Positions 53,429-62,621 of a stretch of 64,000 nucleotides of DNA are shown here, piece after piece. The DNA is taken from contig NZ_JAJATX010000002.1 of the NCBI RefSeq assembly GCF_020866965.1, forward strand, positions 112,317 through 176,316. The letters are read 5' to 3'. The notes beneath the pieces are model-generated. The model worked only from the letters and a program-made list of their open reading frames with translations. It had not been told where the DNA came from and made no database searches. Within the stretch, counting starts at the first letter, position 1, and the number at the start of each line of letters is the position of its first letter. Origin of the DNA: Microvirga roseola (GTDB lineage Bacteria; Pseudomonadota; Alphaproteobacteria; Rhizobiales; Beijerinckiaceae). A program made the position numbers and the translations under genes.

Positions 53429-54213
53429 CATCACCAGAGACTTATCCCACCATTCCAGACCTCGCCGGAAAGGCCATCCTCATCACCGGTGCGAGTACCG
53501 GCATCGGAGCCGCAGCGGCCATCGCATTCGGGCGTAGCAAGGCGCACGTGGCGATCCACTACAACGCCAGTGAGGCCCCGGCGCGGCAGGTCGTCGAAGA
53601 GGTGCAGGCCGCTGGCGGGGAGGCGTTTCTGATCCAGGCCGATGTGACCGAGCCCGAGGCGGCGGCACGGGTTGTGGCGAGTACCGTCGATCGCTTCGGC
53701 CGGCTGGATGTTCTCGTCAACAATGCCGGCGGCCTGGTCAAGCGGACCCCGATCCAGGATTATACGGACGAGTATGTCGATGCGGTGCTCGCGCTGAACG
53801 TCGAGCAGGTCGTGCGCTTCGTGCGAGAGGGCGCCTCCCATATGCGGGCGCAGCGCAGCGGCTCCATCATCAATGTCTCGTCGATTGCGGCCCGTCATGG
53901 CGGCGGACCGGGCTCGGTCATCTATGCGGCGGCCAAAGGGTTCATCTCGGTGGCGACGCGGGGCTGGGCCAAGGAACTCGTCAAGGACGGTATTCGCGTC
54001 AATGCGGTTTCTCCCGGCGTCATCATGACCCCCTTCCACGAGCGCTATTCGACCCCGGAGCAGTTGACTGCCATGCAGGCCACGATTCCCATGGATCGCC
54101 TCGGCTCTGCGGAGGATTGCGTCGGCGCCTTTCTTTATCTCGCCTCGAACCGTCTCAGCGGATACGTCACCGGCCAAATCATGGAGGTGAATGGCGGACA
54201 GTACATGCCGTAG
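53425..54213 (+). CDS. SDR family oxidoreductase coupled to the TRAP transporter
   Basis: 262 residues from the ATG at 53425 (ATGA overlap with dctM); a longer frame back to 53371 is within dctM. Classical SDR with TGASTGIGAA, NNAGGLV, S in NVSSIAA, and Y/K in VIYAAAKG. The C-terminal GYVTGQIMEVNGGQYMP is standard. It probably catalyses the first NAD(P)-dependent oxidation of the transported compound. An FabG-type fatty-acid role is unlikely in this context. Confidence 0.9.
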   Translation: MTSPETYPTIPDLAGKAILITGASTGIGAAAAIAFGRSKAHVAIHYNASEAPARQVVEEVQAAGGEAFLIQADVTEPEAAARVVASTVDRFGRLDVLVNNAGGLVKRTPIQDYTDEYVDAVLALNVEQVVRFVREGASHMRAQRSGSIINVSSIAARHGGGPGSVIYAAAKGFISVATRGWAKELVKDGIRVNAVSPGVIMTPFHERYSTPEQLTAMQATIPMDRLGSAEDCVGAFLYLASNRLSGYVTGQIMEVNGGQYMP

Positions 54214-54253
54214 ATGCGCCCGCGAAGCCGGGTGGAGGAGACGGAACTGACAG

Positions 54254-54733
54254 ATGATCGAATTTCTCTATCGCACGGTTCTCATCGGAGTTGGCGCAAC
54301 CGCTTTACTCGACCTCTGGGCGCTCCTCCTGCAGCGGTTTTTTAGGATTCCAGCGCCGAATTGGAAGCTGGTGGGACGCTGGTTCTGTCACATCACCGAA
54401 GGCAGGGTATTTCACGACGACATCACGCTCGCGCGCCCCTTTCCTCATGAACATGCCGTCGGCTGGCTCGGCCATTACGCGGTTGGCATTGTCTATGCGG
54501 GTCTGCTCCTGATCTTCGCTCGCCCAGACTGGCCTGCCGCGCCGAGCCTCGTGCCGGCATTAGCCGTGGGCCTCATGACCGTGGGAGCCGGCTGGTTTCT
54601 GCTGCAGCCCGGCATGGGGGCCGGCATCGCAGCATCCAAGCGCCCCAACGCCCAACAGGTCAGGGTCCTCAATATCGCAGGTCATGTGGTCTTCGGACTT
54701 GGGCTCTACGGGAGCGCCCTGCTCATCCGCTAG
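54254..54733 (+). CDS. DUF2938 family membrane protein
   Basis: 159 residues with four membrane helices. It starts IEFLYRTVLIGVGATALLDLW, then NWKLVGRWFCHITEGRVFHDD, which contains the conserved GRW...H segment of DUF2938, and HAVGWLGHYAVGIVYA. Function unknown. It sits 40 bases after an SDR and before the tripartite transporter, and may be part of the same transcript, but similar genes occur in many contexts. Confidence 0.85.
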   Translation: MIEFLYRTVLIGVGATALLDLWALLLQRFFRIPAPNWKLVGRWFCHITEGRVFHDDITLARPFPHEHAVGWLGHYAVGIVYAGLLLIFARPDWPAAPSLVPALAVGLMTVGAGWFLLQPGMGAGIAASKRPNAQQVRVLNIAGHVVFGLGLYGSALLIR

Positions 54734-54874
54734 GGCGGCAAGTTCAGGATCGGGTCAACAATGGGCAGCAGGAGGTGGAAAACAAGGCAGACTGGTCGAT
54801 AATCTTTTTGTGACGCAACGTAGATCAAGGACCGGCTCCACCAGAACAAGGAGCAGGCATATTGGGAGGAAAGA

Positions 54875-55849
54875 ATGCTACGCCGTAATTTCCTGAAGAC
54901 ATTCGCTGTTGCTGCCGTTTCGCTCGCTGCCGCTGCCGGGTCGGCATGGGCAGCCTATCCTGAGCGGCCGATCACCATCATTGTGCCCTGGGCCGCTGGC
55001 GGCGGGACGGATGCGACGGCCCGTATCATCGGGTCGCTGCTCGAGAAGGAGCTCGGCCAACCGGTCAACGTCGTCAACCGGACCGGCGGCAGCGGCGTCG
55101 TCGGCCACGAGGCGATCGCGGCAGCCGCCCCGGACGGCTACACCTTGGGGCTGGCAACGGTCGAAATCGGAATGCTGCATTGGCAGGGGCTCACCGAGCG
55201 TAGCTACAATGATTACACCCCGATTGCGCTGATGAACCTCGATCCCGCCGGCGTGCAGGTTCGGGCTGATGCGCCCTACAAGTCCGTGAAGGATCTGGTC
55301 GAGGACATCAAGAAGAACCCGGGCAAGTTCAAAGCCTCGGGCACGGGGCAGGGCGGCATCTGGCATCTCGGTATTGCTGGCATGCTCGACAGTCTCAACA
55401 TCGATCCGAGCACCGTCCGCTGGATTCCGAGCCAGGGCGCTGCGCCGGGGCTGCAGGATCTCGTTGCGGGCGGCGTCGAGATCGTCCCCAGCTCCCTACC
55501 GGAGGCGCGCTCGCTCATCGATGCCGGACGCGTCAAGAGCCTTGCCGTCATGAATCCCGAGCGTAACCCGGCTTTCCCGAATGTTCCGACGCTGGAGGAG
55601 GAGACCGGCAGCAAATGGGCCATCGGCGCCTGGCGCGGAATCGTCGGACCGAAGGGCATGCCTGAGGACGTCACGAAACGGCTCACCGAGGCGCTGGACA
55701 AGATCTACAAGAGCAAAGAGTACAACGAATTCATGGGCCAGCGGGGCTTTGGCGTAAAATTCGCGGCCGGCGACGACTTCCTGCAATTCTGGAAGAAGAG
55801 CGACGAGGATCTCGGAGCCGTGATGAAAAAGGTCGGGCTTGCCAAGTAG
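54875..55849 (+). CDS. tripartite tricarboxylate transporter substrate-binding protein (TctC/Bug family)
   Basis: 324 residues with GGGAGGA seven bases before the ATG. The signal peptide covers residues 1-26 (MLRRNFLKTFAVAA...AWAA). Then the Bug-family hallmark YPERPITIIVPWAAGGGTDATAR, with the glycine-rich loop that binds a carboxylate, and the second loop GGSGVVGHEAIAAAAPDGYTLG. It binds an organic acid in the periplasm. Family expansions are typical of beta- and alphaproteobacteria, and ligands range from citrate to aromatic acids. Confidence 0.94.
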   Translation: MLRRNFLKTFAVAAVSLAAAAGSAWAAYPERPITIIVPWAAGGGTDATARIIGSLLEKELGQPVNVVNRTGGSGVVGHEAIAAAAPDGYTLGLATVEIGMLHWQGLTERSYNDYTPIALMNLDPAGVQVRADAPYKSVKDLVEDIKKNPGKFKASGTGQGGIWHLGIAGMLDSLNIDPSTVRWIPSQGAAPGLQDLVAGGVEIVPSSLPEARSLIDAGRVKSLAVMNPERNPAFPNVPTLEEETGSKWAIGAWRGIVGPKGMPEDVTKRLTEALDKIYKSKEYNEFMGQRGFGVKFAAGDDFLQFWKKSDEDLGAVMKKVGLAK

Positions 55850-55860
55850 GGGCTGTCCCG

Positions 55861-56319
55861 ATGCGCGTCAATGATGCGGTGATCGGCATCCTGCTCCTCG
55901 CCTTCGCGATTGCGACATTCGCTTATGCGAGGACGCTTCCGGCCATTCCGGGACAGGAATACGGCGCAGCCGTCTTCCCCATGCTCATCGCCGTCGGCCT
56001 TGGCGGGTGCGGCGTCCTGCTGGTCGCTTCGGGGCTGCGGCACTGGCAGGGCGCGGTGATCTGGAGCGACTGGGCGCGCACGCATCATGCCTGGACGAAG
56101 CTGGCCGTCGTTTTCGGTCTGGTCATGGCCTACATCCTGACCGCAGCGACGATCGGCTTCGTCCCGGTTTCCATCCTTATCCTCCTCGTCTTTCTGAGGA
56201 CGATGGGAGTGCGCTGGTGGGTCGCCGCAGCGGCTGCGATCGCCACAACGATGCTGATCCAGCAGACCTTCGTCGGCCTGCTGCGGGTTCCCCTGCCACT
56301 CGGGCTCCTTGGGCCCTGA
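55861..56319 (+). CDS. tripartite tricarboxylate transporter small permease (TctB family)
   Basis: 152 residues with four membrane helices and the TctB start VNDAVIGILLLAFAIATFAYARTLP followed by QEYGAAVFPMLIAVGLGGCG. It is the poorly conserved small membrane subunit of the transporter. It starts 11 bases after tctC and is followed 12 bases on by tctA. Confidence 0.9.
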   Translation: MRVNDAVIGILLLAFAIATFAYARTLPAIPGQEYGAAVFPMLIAVGLGGCGVLLVASGLRHWQGAVIWSDWARTHHAWTKLAVVFGLVMAYILTAATIGFVPVSILILLVFLRTMGVRWWVAAAAAIATTMLIQQTFVGLLRVPLPLGLLGP

Positions 56320-56331
56320 CCCGGTGATGTC

Positions 56332-57831
56332 ATGAGTGCGATCACGACCGCTTTCGGCCTCGTGTTCCAGCCGTCTGTGCTGGTGACCATCCTGCTCGCG
56401 GCCATATTCGGGCTCGTCGTCGGTGCTATCCCCGGCCTGACCGCGACGATGGCGATTGCGCTGCTCGTTCCGGTGACCTTCTTCATGGATCCCGTCCCGG
56501 CGGTGGGGGCCATGGTGACCTGTTCCGCCATGGCAATTTTTGCCGGAGACATTCCGGGCACGTTGCTGCGCATTCCGGGGACCCCCGCCTCGGCGGCCTA
56601 TACAGACGAGGCCTACACGATGACCCGCAACGGGGAAGGAGAGATCGCGCTCGGCGCAAACCTGCTCTTCTCGGTTATCGGCGGATTGTTCGGGACAATC
56701 GTGCTGATCCTGTCCGCTCCGGTTCTCGCCGAGGTCGCCCTGCAGTTCAGCTCGTTCGAGTACTTCTGGCTGGCCCTGCTCGGTCTCACCTGCGCAGTGT
56801 TCATCGGAACGGCGTCGCCGGTCAAAGGCTTCGTCAGCCTGTTCATCGGCCTCTTCGCCTCGACCATCGGCCTGAACAATCCCGCCGGCGTGCCCCGTTT
56901 CACCTTCGGAAACGCCGAGCTCACCGGAGGTGTGAACTTCATCGCCGCAATGATCGGACTGTTCGCCGTGTCCGAGATCTTCCGGTTCGTGATCTCGCGC
57001 AGAGTGCAAGCCACGCCGCAGGCCGTGGTGGGAAACCTCTTCCGCGGCTGGGGCCGGATGATCGTGCGGTACTGGCGCCAGCAAGTGCGCGGAAACGTGC
57101 TGGGCACGATCATCGGCGCCCTGCCCGGCGCGGGCGCTGATATCGCAGCCTGGGTGAGCTATGCCGTCAGCAAGAAGCTGTCCCGCACACCCGAGAAGTT
57201 CGGGAAAGGACACGTGGAAGGCATCGTCGAGAGTACGTCGGCGAACAACGCAGCCCTGGCTGGCGCGTGGGTGCCGGCTCTTGTCTTCGGCATTCCGGGC
57301 GACAGCATCACCGCCGTCGTCATCGGCGTACTCTACCTGAAGAACATGAACCCGGGGCCGACCATCTTTCTGGAGAATCCGCAATACATCTATGCGGTGT
57401 TCATCATCTTCATTCTCGCCAATCTGGTGATGCTGCCCCTGGGCTGGGCCGCCATCAAAGGGGCCCGGACCATCCTGCGCATTCCACGCGAGATTCTGAT
57501 GCCGTGCATCCTCATGTTCTGCATCGTGGGCGCCTTCGCCATCAACAACTCCACCTTCGGCGTGGCCGTGATGCTGGTTTTTGGCGTACTCGGCTTTCTG
57601 ATGGAGGAGAACGACATTCCGGTTGCTCCCTGCATTCTCGGCATTGTGCTCGGCCCCATGGTTGAGGAGAACTTCGTAACCTCCATGATCAAGTCGGATG
57701 GGAGCTTTCTGGCGTTCTTTGAGCGCCCGATCGCAGGCGCACTCGGGGTGGTGACGCTGCTCGTCTGGTCCGTACCGGTGCTGGTGGGAGCGCTGCGCTC
57801 CCGGCAGACCGCTATCCCCCGGGAGGGCTGA
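56332..57831 (+). CDS. tripartite tricarboxylate transporter large permease (TctA family)
   Basis: 499 residues with about 12 membrane helices. TctA motifs are LVVGAIPGLTATMAIALLVP near the N-terminus and GTIIGALPGAGADIAAWVSY, a second copy of the GxxPGxxA loop, reflecting the internal repeat of the family. FGIPGDSITAVVIGVLYLK is also conserved. It is the translocating subunit. Last gene of this plus-strand block; it converges on the cupin gene with 33 bases between. Confidence 0.94.
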   Translation: MSAITTAFGLVFQPSVLVTILLAAIFGLVVGAIPGLTATMAIALLVPVTFFMDPVPAVGAMVTCSAMAIFAGDIPGTLLRIPGTPASAAYTDEAYTMTRNGEGEIALGANLLFSVIGGLFGTIVLILSAPVLAEVALQFSSFEYFWLALLGLTCAVFIGTASPVKGFVSLFIGLFASTIGLNNPAGVPRFTFGNAELTGGVNFIAAMIGLFAVSEIFRFVISRRVQATPQAVVGNLFRGWGRMIVRYWRQQVRGNVLGTIIGALPGAGADIAAWVSYAVSKKLSRTPEKFGKGHVEGIVESTSANNAALAGAWVPALVFGIPGDSITAVVIGVLYLKNMNPGPTIFLENPQYIYAVFIIFILANLVMLPLGWAAIKGARTILRIPREILMPCILMFCIVGAFAINNSTFGVAVMLVFGVLGFLMEENDIPVAPCILGIVLGPMVEENFVTSMIKSDGSFLAFFERPIAGALGVVTLLVWSVPVLVGALRSRQTAIPREG

Positions 57832-57864
57832 CCTCTCCGACGGATGGGGACAATAGGCTCCATT

Positions 57865-58410
57865 TCAGCGAATGAACTGATCGATATAGTCGGCGCCGAG
57901 GCCGTTCTGCGCGTAATGCGCCCGACACTTCTCGATGCGTGTGAAGACATCGTCGAATCCGATCGCACTGCCATCCGGATCGACATAGATCATGGCCCCG
58001 TTCACTTGGAACAGGGTGATCATCTCCTCGACATGCGGATCGACAACCAGCGTATGCGTCTCGCCGGGAGCCTCATAGGCATAGGAGCCCTCGGTCGCAA
58101 CCCAGTCATGCTCCAGATACCGCCATTCTCCCCGCAGCACGAATGCATGCACCGGTTGGGGATGGCGATGGCGCGATAGCACGCCGGATTTTCGCACGCG
58201 CAGAAGGTTCATCCAATATCCGCGCGAGGCCGCAAGAAGCAGAGGGCGGAACCATACATTCTCCTCCACCGGAACCCAGATCCGCTCATCCGTCGGAATG
58301 GCGTTCGGAATCACGAGCTCAGGCGGCGAGTCCTTCGGCTGTGGATGCTTGTAGGGCACCCACTTGTCGTTCACGGGCGTAACAGGGGAGGTGGATTCTG
58401 GACCGGGCAT
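57865..58410 (-). CDS. cupin protein of the 2,4'-dihydroxyacetophenone dioxygenase family
   Basis: 181 residues. Cupin fold with the metal-ligand block SRHRHPQPVHAFVLRGEW (two or three histidines) and the second block PGETHTLVVD. The segment PTDERIWVPVEENVWFRPL is characteristic of proteins annotated as 2,4'-dihydroxyacetophenone dioxygenase family, which cleave a C-C bond in aryl ketones using iron. Most members are uncharacterised and the true substrate may differ. It is preceded by an SDR gene on the same strand (29-base gap), suggesting alcohol-to-ketone oxidation followed by cleavage. Confidence 0.88.
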   Translation of the reverse strand: MPGPESTSPVTPVNDKWVPYKHPQPKDSPPELVIPNAIPTDERIWVPVEENVWFRPLLLAASRGYWMNLLRVRKSGVLSRHRHPQPVHAFVLRGEWRYLEHDWVATEGSYAYEAPGETHTLVVDPHVEEMITLFQVNGAMIYVDPDGSAIGFDDVFTRIEKCRAHYAQNGLGADYIDQFIR

Positions 58411-58439
58411 GCGCTCTGCTCCTGTGCGCTCTGTTGCAT

Positions 58440-59189
58440 CTACATCGTCAAGTACCCGCCATCGATGGCGAGGATGGCACCCGTCACGAATCGGGCCGCG
58501 GGCGAGGCCAGGAAAACGACGCCGCCGGCCACTTCTTCCGGCGTGCCCCAGCGCGCCATGGGTGTCCGGGAGAGAATGGGGCGGCTGCGTTCGAGGTCAT
58601 CCTGCAGGGCCTTCGTGAGCGGCGTTGCGATCCAGCCCGGTGCAACGGCATTGACGCGGATGCCATCTGACGCCCATGCGGCGGCGAGGCTCTTGGTCAG
58701 CTGGCCAATGCCGCCCTTCGAGGCGCTATAGGCCGGAATTCGGGGGCCCCCGAAGAAGGTGAGCATGGATGCAATATTGATGACGGAGCCCTCGGTCTCA
58801 CGCAACATCGCTTGGGCGGCGGAGCAGACCCTCATGGCTCCGGTCAAATTGACGTCGATGACGTCGGCGAAGACCTCCGGGTCGTGCTCCATGTCGCGGC
58901 GGATCACGCCCGCGGCGTTGACGAGAATGTCCAGGCGGTCGAGCTGCGTGAGCGAGTGGTTGATCGCCGAGCCGTCACGCACGTCGAGAGCCGCAAACGA
59001 GATTCCTGCATTGCTTTCGTTATCCGCTGCCCGCATCCGCTCGGCCTCGCTCGCTCCCGTCGCCGTGACGTTCGCTCCCAGGTCTCGGAAAGCCCTGGCG
59101 CAGGCAAGTCCGATTCCACTCGTGCCGCCCGTGATCAGAACGGATTGGCGGTCGAACAAGGAAGAGGCGAAAGCATCTGTGACTCGCAT
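58440..59189 (-). CDS. SDR family oxidoreductase
   Basis: 249 residues. Classical SDR with TGGTSGIGLACA, NAAG, the catalytic serine in INIASML, and YSASK. The C-terminal block is VTGAILAIDGGYLTM. It is upstream of the cupin dioxygenase gene in a two-gene minus operon and probably supplies its keto substrate. The short spacing of 29 bases and shared strand are the only evidence for the link. Confidence 0.9.
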   Translation of the reverse strand: MRVTDAFASSLFDRQSVLITGGTSGIGLACARAFRDLGANVTATGASEAERMRAADNESNAGISFAALDVRDGSAINHSLTQLDRLDILVNAAGVIRRDMEHDPEVFADVIDVNLTGAMRVCSAAQAMLRETEGSVINIASMLTFFGGPRIPAYSASKGGIGQLTKSLAAAWASDGIRVNAVAPGWIATPLTKALQDDLERSRPILSRTPMARWGTPEEVAGGVVFLASPAARFVTGAILAIDGGYLTM

Positions 59190-59552
59190 GCCGCTACTAT
59201 ACCCTGGATGTTGATCGGAGGCCTGGCGGGATTCGAAACATGGACGTGTACGGGTGAGGCCAAGTCCACTCTACCACGGGATCTCGATCCCTGCCGAGGG
59301 CGTCAGGTGGCTCACGGAGAGAATTGCCGGATTGAGAGGGTGTTACGCCGAGCCACACAGGTGCAGCCCGGCGCCACTCTCTGGCCGTCCAGGGATAAAA
59401 TTCGATCAAGCCTACATGACGATCTGGGCTCGAGCCAAAGTGGATTGATCAGAATTGCCGTTCTGCGCGATGCTGGACTTGAAGCACAGAGTGGATGCGA
59501 CAGAGATCGTACCCGCAGGACGCCCCAAACAGAACGGCACGGAGGAGCTGGA
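59190..59552. other. divergent spacer between the SDR-cupin pair and the iron alcohol dehydrogenase
   Basis: A 363-base region with no supported gene; a long plus frame through it is only the upstream extension of the next gene and lacks a ribosome site before 59553. It should hold promoters for both directions. I see no strong palindrome, terminator or RNA. Confidence 0.6.
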
Positions 59553-60710
59553 ATGTCTTTGATCTCCTATCTGACGACCATCCGATTCGCGGCTGGCGCT
59601 CTATCGGACGTCGGCGACGATATGCGGGAGCTCGGCATCAGGGCTCCGCTCATCGTTGCGGATGCAGGCATCGTGCGAGCCGGACTGGTCGACTGCCTGA
59701 CGGAGGTTCTCCCCGCAGGTCAGCGTGTTCCGGTCTTCACCGATACGCCCACGAACCCCACTCAGAGCGCCGTGGCGGCAGCGCTGGATTTCTACCGGTC
59801 CCATGCCTGCGACGGCCTGATCGCCATTGGGGGAGGCTCCCCGATCGATCTGGCGAAGGGCGTGGCTCTCCTGTCCACCCACGAGGGACCGTTGGAGCAG
59901 TATGCGGCGATCCTCGGTGGGATTCTCAGGATCACCGCGGCCGTGGCGCCGCTCATTGCCATTCCAACGACCGCCGGGACCGGCAGTGAGGTCGGCCGGG
60001 CGGCCCTGATCACCTTGGAGGATGGCCGCAAGCTCGGGTTCATCTCCCCTCATCTCATTCCCAAGCGCGCCGTCTGCGATCCGGATCTCACGCTCGGGCT
60101 GCCCCCGGCACTGACGGCCGCAACGGGTATGGACGCGATCACCCACTGCATCGAGACCTTCCTCAGCCCACGCTTCAATCCGCCGGCAGAGGCCATCGCG
60201 CTCGATGGTCTGGTTCGCGCCATCAGTCACATCGAGCGGGCGGTGGCCCAGGGATCCGATCGCGCGGCCCGGCACGAGATGATGATGGCTGCGCTCGAGG
60301 GAGGCCTGACCTTTCAGAAAGGCCTCGGCGCCGTTCACGCGCTCTCGCATCCTCTCGGAGGTCTGAAGGAGGTGTCGCTGCACCACGGCACCCTCAACGC
60401 GGTGCTGTTGCCTTACGTTCTCGAGTTCAACCGCACTCATGCCGAGGCAAAGTACGCCACGATCCGCCAACGACTGGGATTGAACGACGGCGATGATCTG
60501 GCGGATTATTTCCGCAGACTCAATGCGGGGCTCGGCATGCCGGCGACGCTGTCCGACATGAAGGTGCCGCGAGACAGCTTCGCCGCAATCGCAAGAAGCG
60601 CGACCGAAGATCACTCCTCCGCGACCAATCCCCGTCCTGCCAGCGAGGCGGACTACCGGGCGATCCTCGAGGCCGCCTATGCCGGTATCCCGCTCCAGTC
60701 GGGCGCCTGA
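59553..60710 (+). CDS. iron-containing alcohol dehydrogenase (maleylacetate reductase/group III-like)
   Basis: 385 residues from the ATG at 59553, after GGAGGAGCTGG. NAD-binding motif AIGGGSPIDLAKG; iron ligands are expected in DAITHCIE (D and H), HALSHPLGG (H) and HHGTLN (H). IPTTAGTGSEV is the family's nucleotide-phosphate loop. Relatives include 1,3-propanediol dehydrogenase, lactaldehyde reductase and maleylacetate reductase. It is divergent from the SDR-cupin pair and could act on the aldehyde or keto acid they generate. Confidence 0.92.
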   Translation: MSLISYLTTIRFAAGALSDVGDDMRELGIRAPLIVADAGIVRAGLVDCLTEVLPAGQRVPVFTDTPTNPTQSAVAAALDFYRSHACDGLIAIGGGSPIDLAKGVALLSTHEGPLEQYAAILGGILRITAAVAPLIAIPTTAGTGSEVGRAALITLEDGRKLGFISPHLIPKRAVCDPDLTLGLPPALTAATGMDAITHCIETFLSPRFNPPAEAIALDGLVRAISHIERAVAQGSDRAARHEMMMAALEGGLTFQKGLGAVHALSHPLGGLKEVSLHHGTLNAVLLPYVLEFNRTHAEAKYATIRQRLGLNDGDDLADYFRRLNAGLGMPATLSDMKVPRDSFAAIARSATEDHSSATNPRPASEADYRAILEAAYAGIPLQSGA

Positions 60711-61106
60711 TGCATCCACTGCATCTCATATTCGCCCGATGCGGGCCGCGCCCTCGACGGTAACCATGTTCAGTGGAATGGCGATCCAGACCCCGTGATA
60801 CGGCTCAATGCCCTCGCCGCGCAGGAACGGGAGCAGGAGGCGGTCTGGCGCGGCGGCAGGTCGGAGTGCGCGCGGGCCGCTCCTTCCTCCAAGGTCACTT
60901 GCAGGTAGTGGCCTCGCGAATCCGGACCTGTCCCAGGGTCACCCGGATCGGGGCACGGGACAAGCCCGGGTCGAGGGCCTTGGGGATTCGGATCTGGAAG
61001 ACGAGGCCCGCCGGGGCGCGCGTGAGGTGGTCCGGCATGTGTACAATCCCGTGTACATGCGGGCCGGCGGCATTGAAAAAGCTTGGATTTTCTGCGGGTC
61101 AGACAA
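60711..61106. other. decayed region between the iron alcohol dehydrogenase and tRNA-Ser
   Basis: No intact gene. The minus strand carries the integrase start fragment (60895-61038). It is followed in a different frame by an open stretch of about 57 codons ending at TGA 60728-60726, with protein-like sequence (LLLPFLRGEGIEPYHGVWIAIPL... broken here). I cannot place that second piece. At 61036-61059 two TGTACA sites lie seven bases apart. The region looks like the worn end of an integrated element. Confidence 0.55.
60895..61038 (-). pseudogene. N-terminal fragment of a tyrosine integrase next to tRNA-Ser
   Basis: 47 residues from the ATG at 61038 to a TGA at 60897-60895. The pattern LTRAPAGLVFQIRIPKAL followed by IRVTLGQVRIREA resembles the N-terminal arm-binding/DUF6538 segment of phage-type integrases (basic, F-x-x-R-I-P, I-R-x-x-L-G, R-E-A). 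It lies 68 bases past the 3' end of tRNA-Ser on the same strand, where integrases of tRNA-targeting elements normally sit. The catalytic domain is missing. Confidence 0.5.
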
Positions 61107-61196
61107 TGGCGGAGGGAGCGGGATTCGAACCCGCGATACGGTTTCCCGTATACACACTTTCCAGGCGTGCGCCTTCAACCACTCGGCCACCCCTCC
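61107..61196 (-). tRNA. tRNA-Ser (anticodon GGA)
   Basis: 90 bases including an encoded CCA (61109-61107). The 5' end GGAGGGG pairs with the 3' strand TCCCTCC before discriminator G. The T-loop is GGTTCGAATCC, the anticodon loop is CTGGAAA with GGA at 61162-61160, and there is a long variable arm typical of serine tRNAs. It reads UCC/UCU codons. Confidence 0.97.
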
Positions 61197-61408
61197 GCAG
61201 CGGCCGTCTTCGGGCCGTGCAACCCTGTTTCTTCGTCTGGTGCGAAGCAGACAAGGGTTCTCCGCCTCTCGCGGCGGAGGGGGTCCGTGTATCGCCAAAA
61301 GGGGCAGAAAAGCAAGAACGAACTTTTGAGAATTTCGCAATTCACGGCCTTTGCCGTTGCGTCAAATCGCTCTAGATGTCCCAGCTCTGTTTTGGATAGG
61401 GGTGTCCC

Positions 61409-61729
61409 TTGAGGTTTCTGGCGCGGATTGTGGGTCTCTTGCTCGTGGCGGCGGGGTTCATCGGCCTGGTGATCGATGGCACGCGCTCCATCGTTAACAA
61501 TGCGGTGGCGTTCTCCTCCGTGGGCGGTGTCCTCGATACCCTTGTCCCGGGAGGCGTGCCGGGCCTGGAGGCGCGCGCCGCCCAGCAGGTCTATTCCTGG
61601 CTCTGGAACCCGGCTTCCGCCTATCTGCTCCAGCTCCCCGCCTCCCTGACCGGACTTCTCGTCGGGCTGCTCCTGCTCTGGGTGGGGCAGAAATCCATGG
61701 AGCCCATCGGCTATCTGGCAGACCGCTGA
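61409..61729 (+). CDS. small inner-membrane protein, conserved hypothetical
   Basis: 106 residues from a TTG start, with AGGGG six bases upstream. It has two membrane helices, at about residues 5-25 and 73-93 ([14 protein letters not shown]), with a soluble loop between ([13 protein letters not shown]) and a short tail ending GYLADR. The short size, two-helix plan and tail are typical of a conserved alphaproteobacterial membrane protein of unknown function. No pathway link is evident. Confidence 0.75.
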   Translation: MRFLARIVGLLLVAAGFIGLVIDGTRSIVNNAVAFSSVGGVLDTLVPGGVPGLEARAAQQVYSWLWNPASAYLLQLPASLTGLLVGLLLLWVGQKSMEPIGYLADR

Positions 61730-61865
61730 GGCCTTCGGAGACGGCAGGAAGGCCGGCGCCCTCCTTTCGACGCGAGAAACGAGCCCTCACGGCCCCGTGA
61801 GGTCGCGGCCCCTCCCGCCAAGGGCGGCGCACGCCTACATTGAGGGGGATCACGCGAGGGTCCCC

Positions 61866-62522
<657 letters not shown>

Positions 62523-62532
62523 ATCAAGGTCC

Positions 62533-62562
62533 GAGCGGGTTGCTCTCGAGAGCAACCCGCTC
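62533..62562. terminator. 30-bp perfect palindrome, bidirectional terminator
   Basis: The arms GAGCGGGTTGCTCTC pair exactly around the centre at 62547/62548. On the plus strand GTCTTTCC follows. It lies between the convergent msrA and mepA genes and most directly serves msrA, 10 bases upstream. Confidence 0.85.
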
Positions 62563-62621
62563 GTCTTTCCTCCAGCTGCCCTGTCGGACCGCAAAACCGG
62601 ATCCGCTTTCCGTGAGCTCCC

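Noticed and set aside
55705-57384. 559-codon minus-strand frame opposite tctB/tctA
   Set aside because: Antisense shadow rich in G, D, R and H; tctA on the other strand has full family motifs.
59226-59237. 12-bp match (GCGGGATTCGAA) to the T-arm of tRNA-Ser, a possible attachment site copy
   Set aside because: A single 12-bp match to some part of a tRNA is expected by chance in 64 kb, and the match does not extend on either side.
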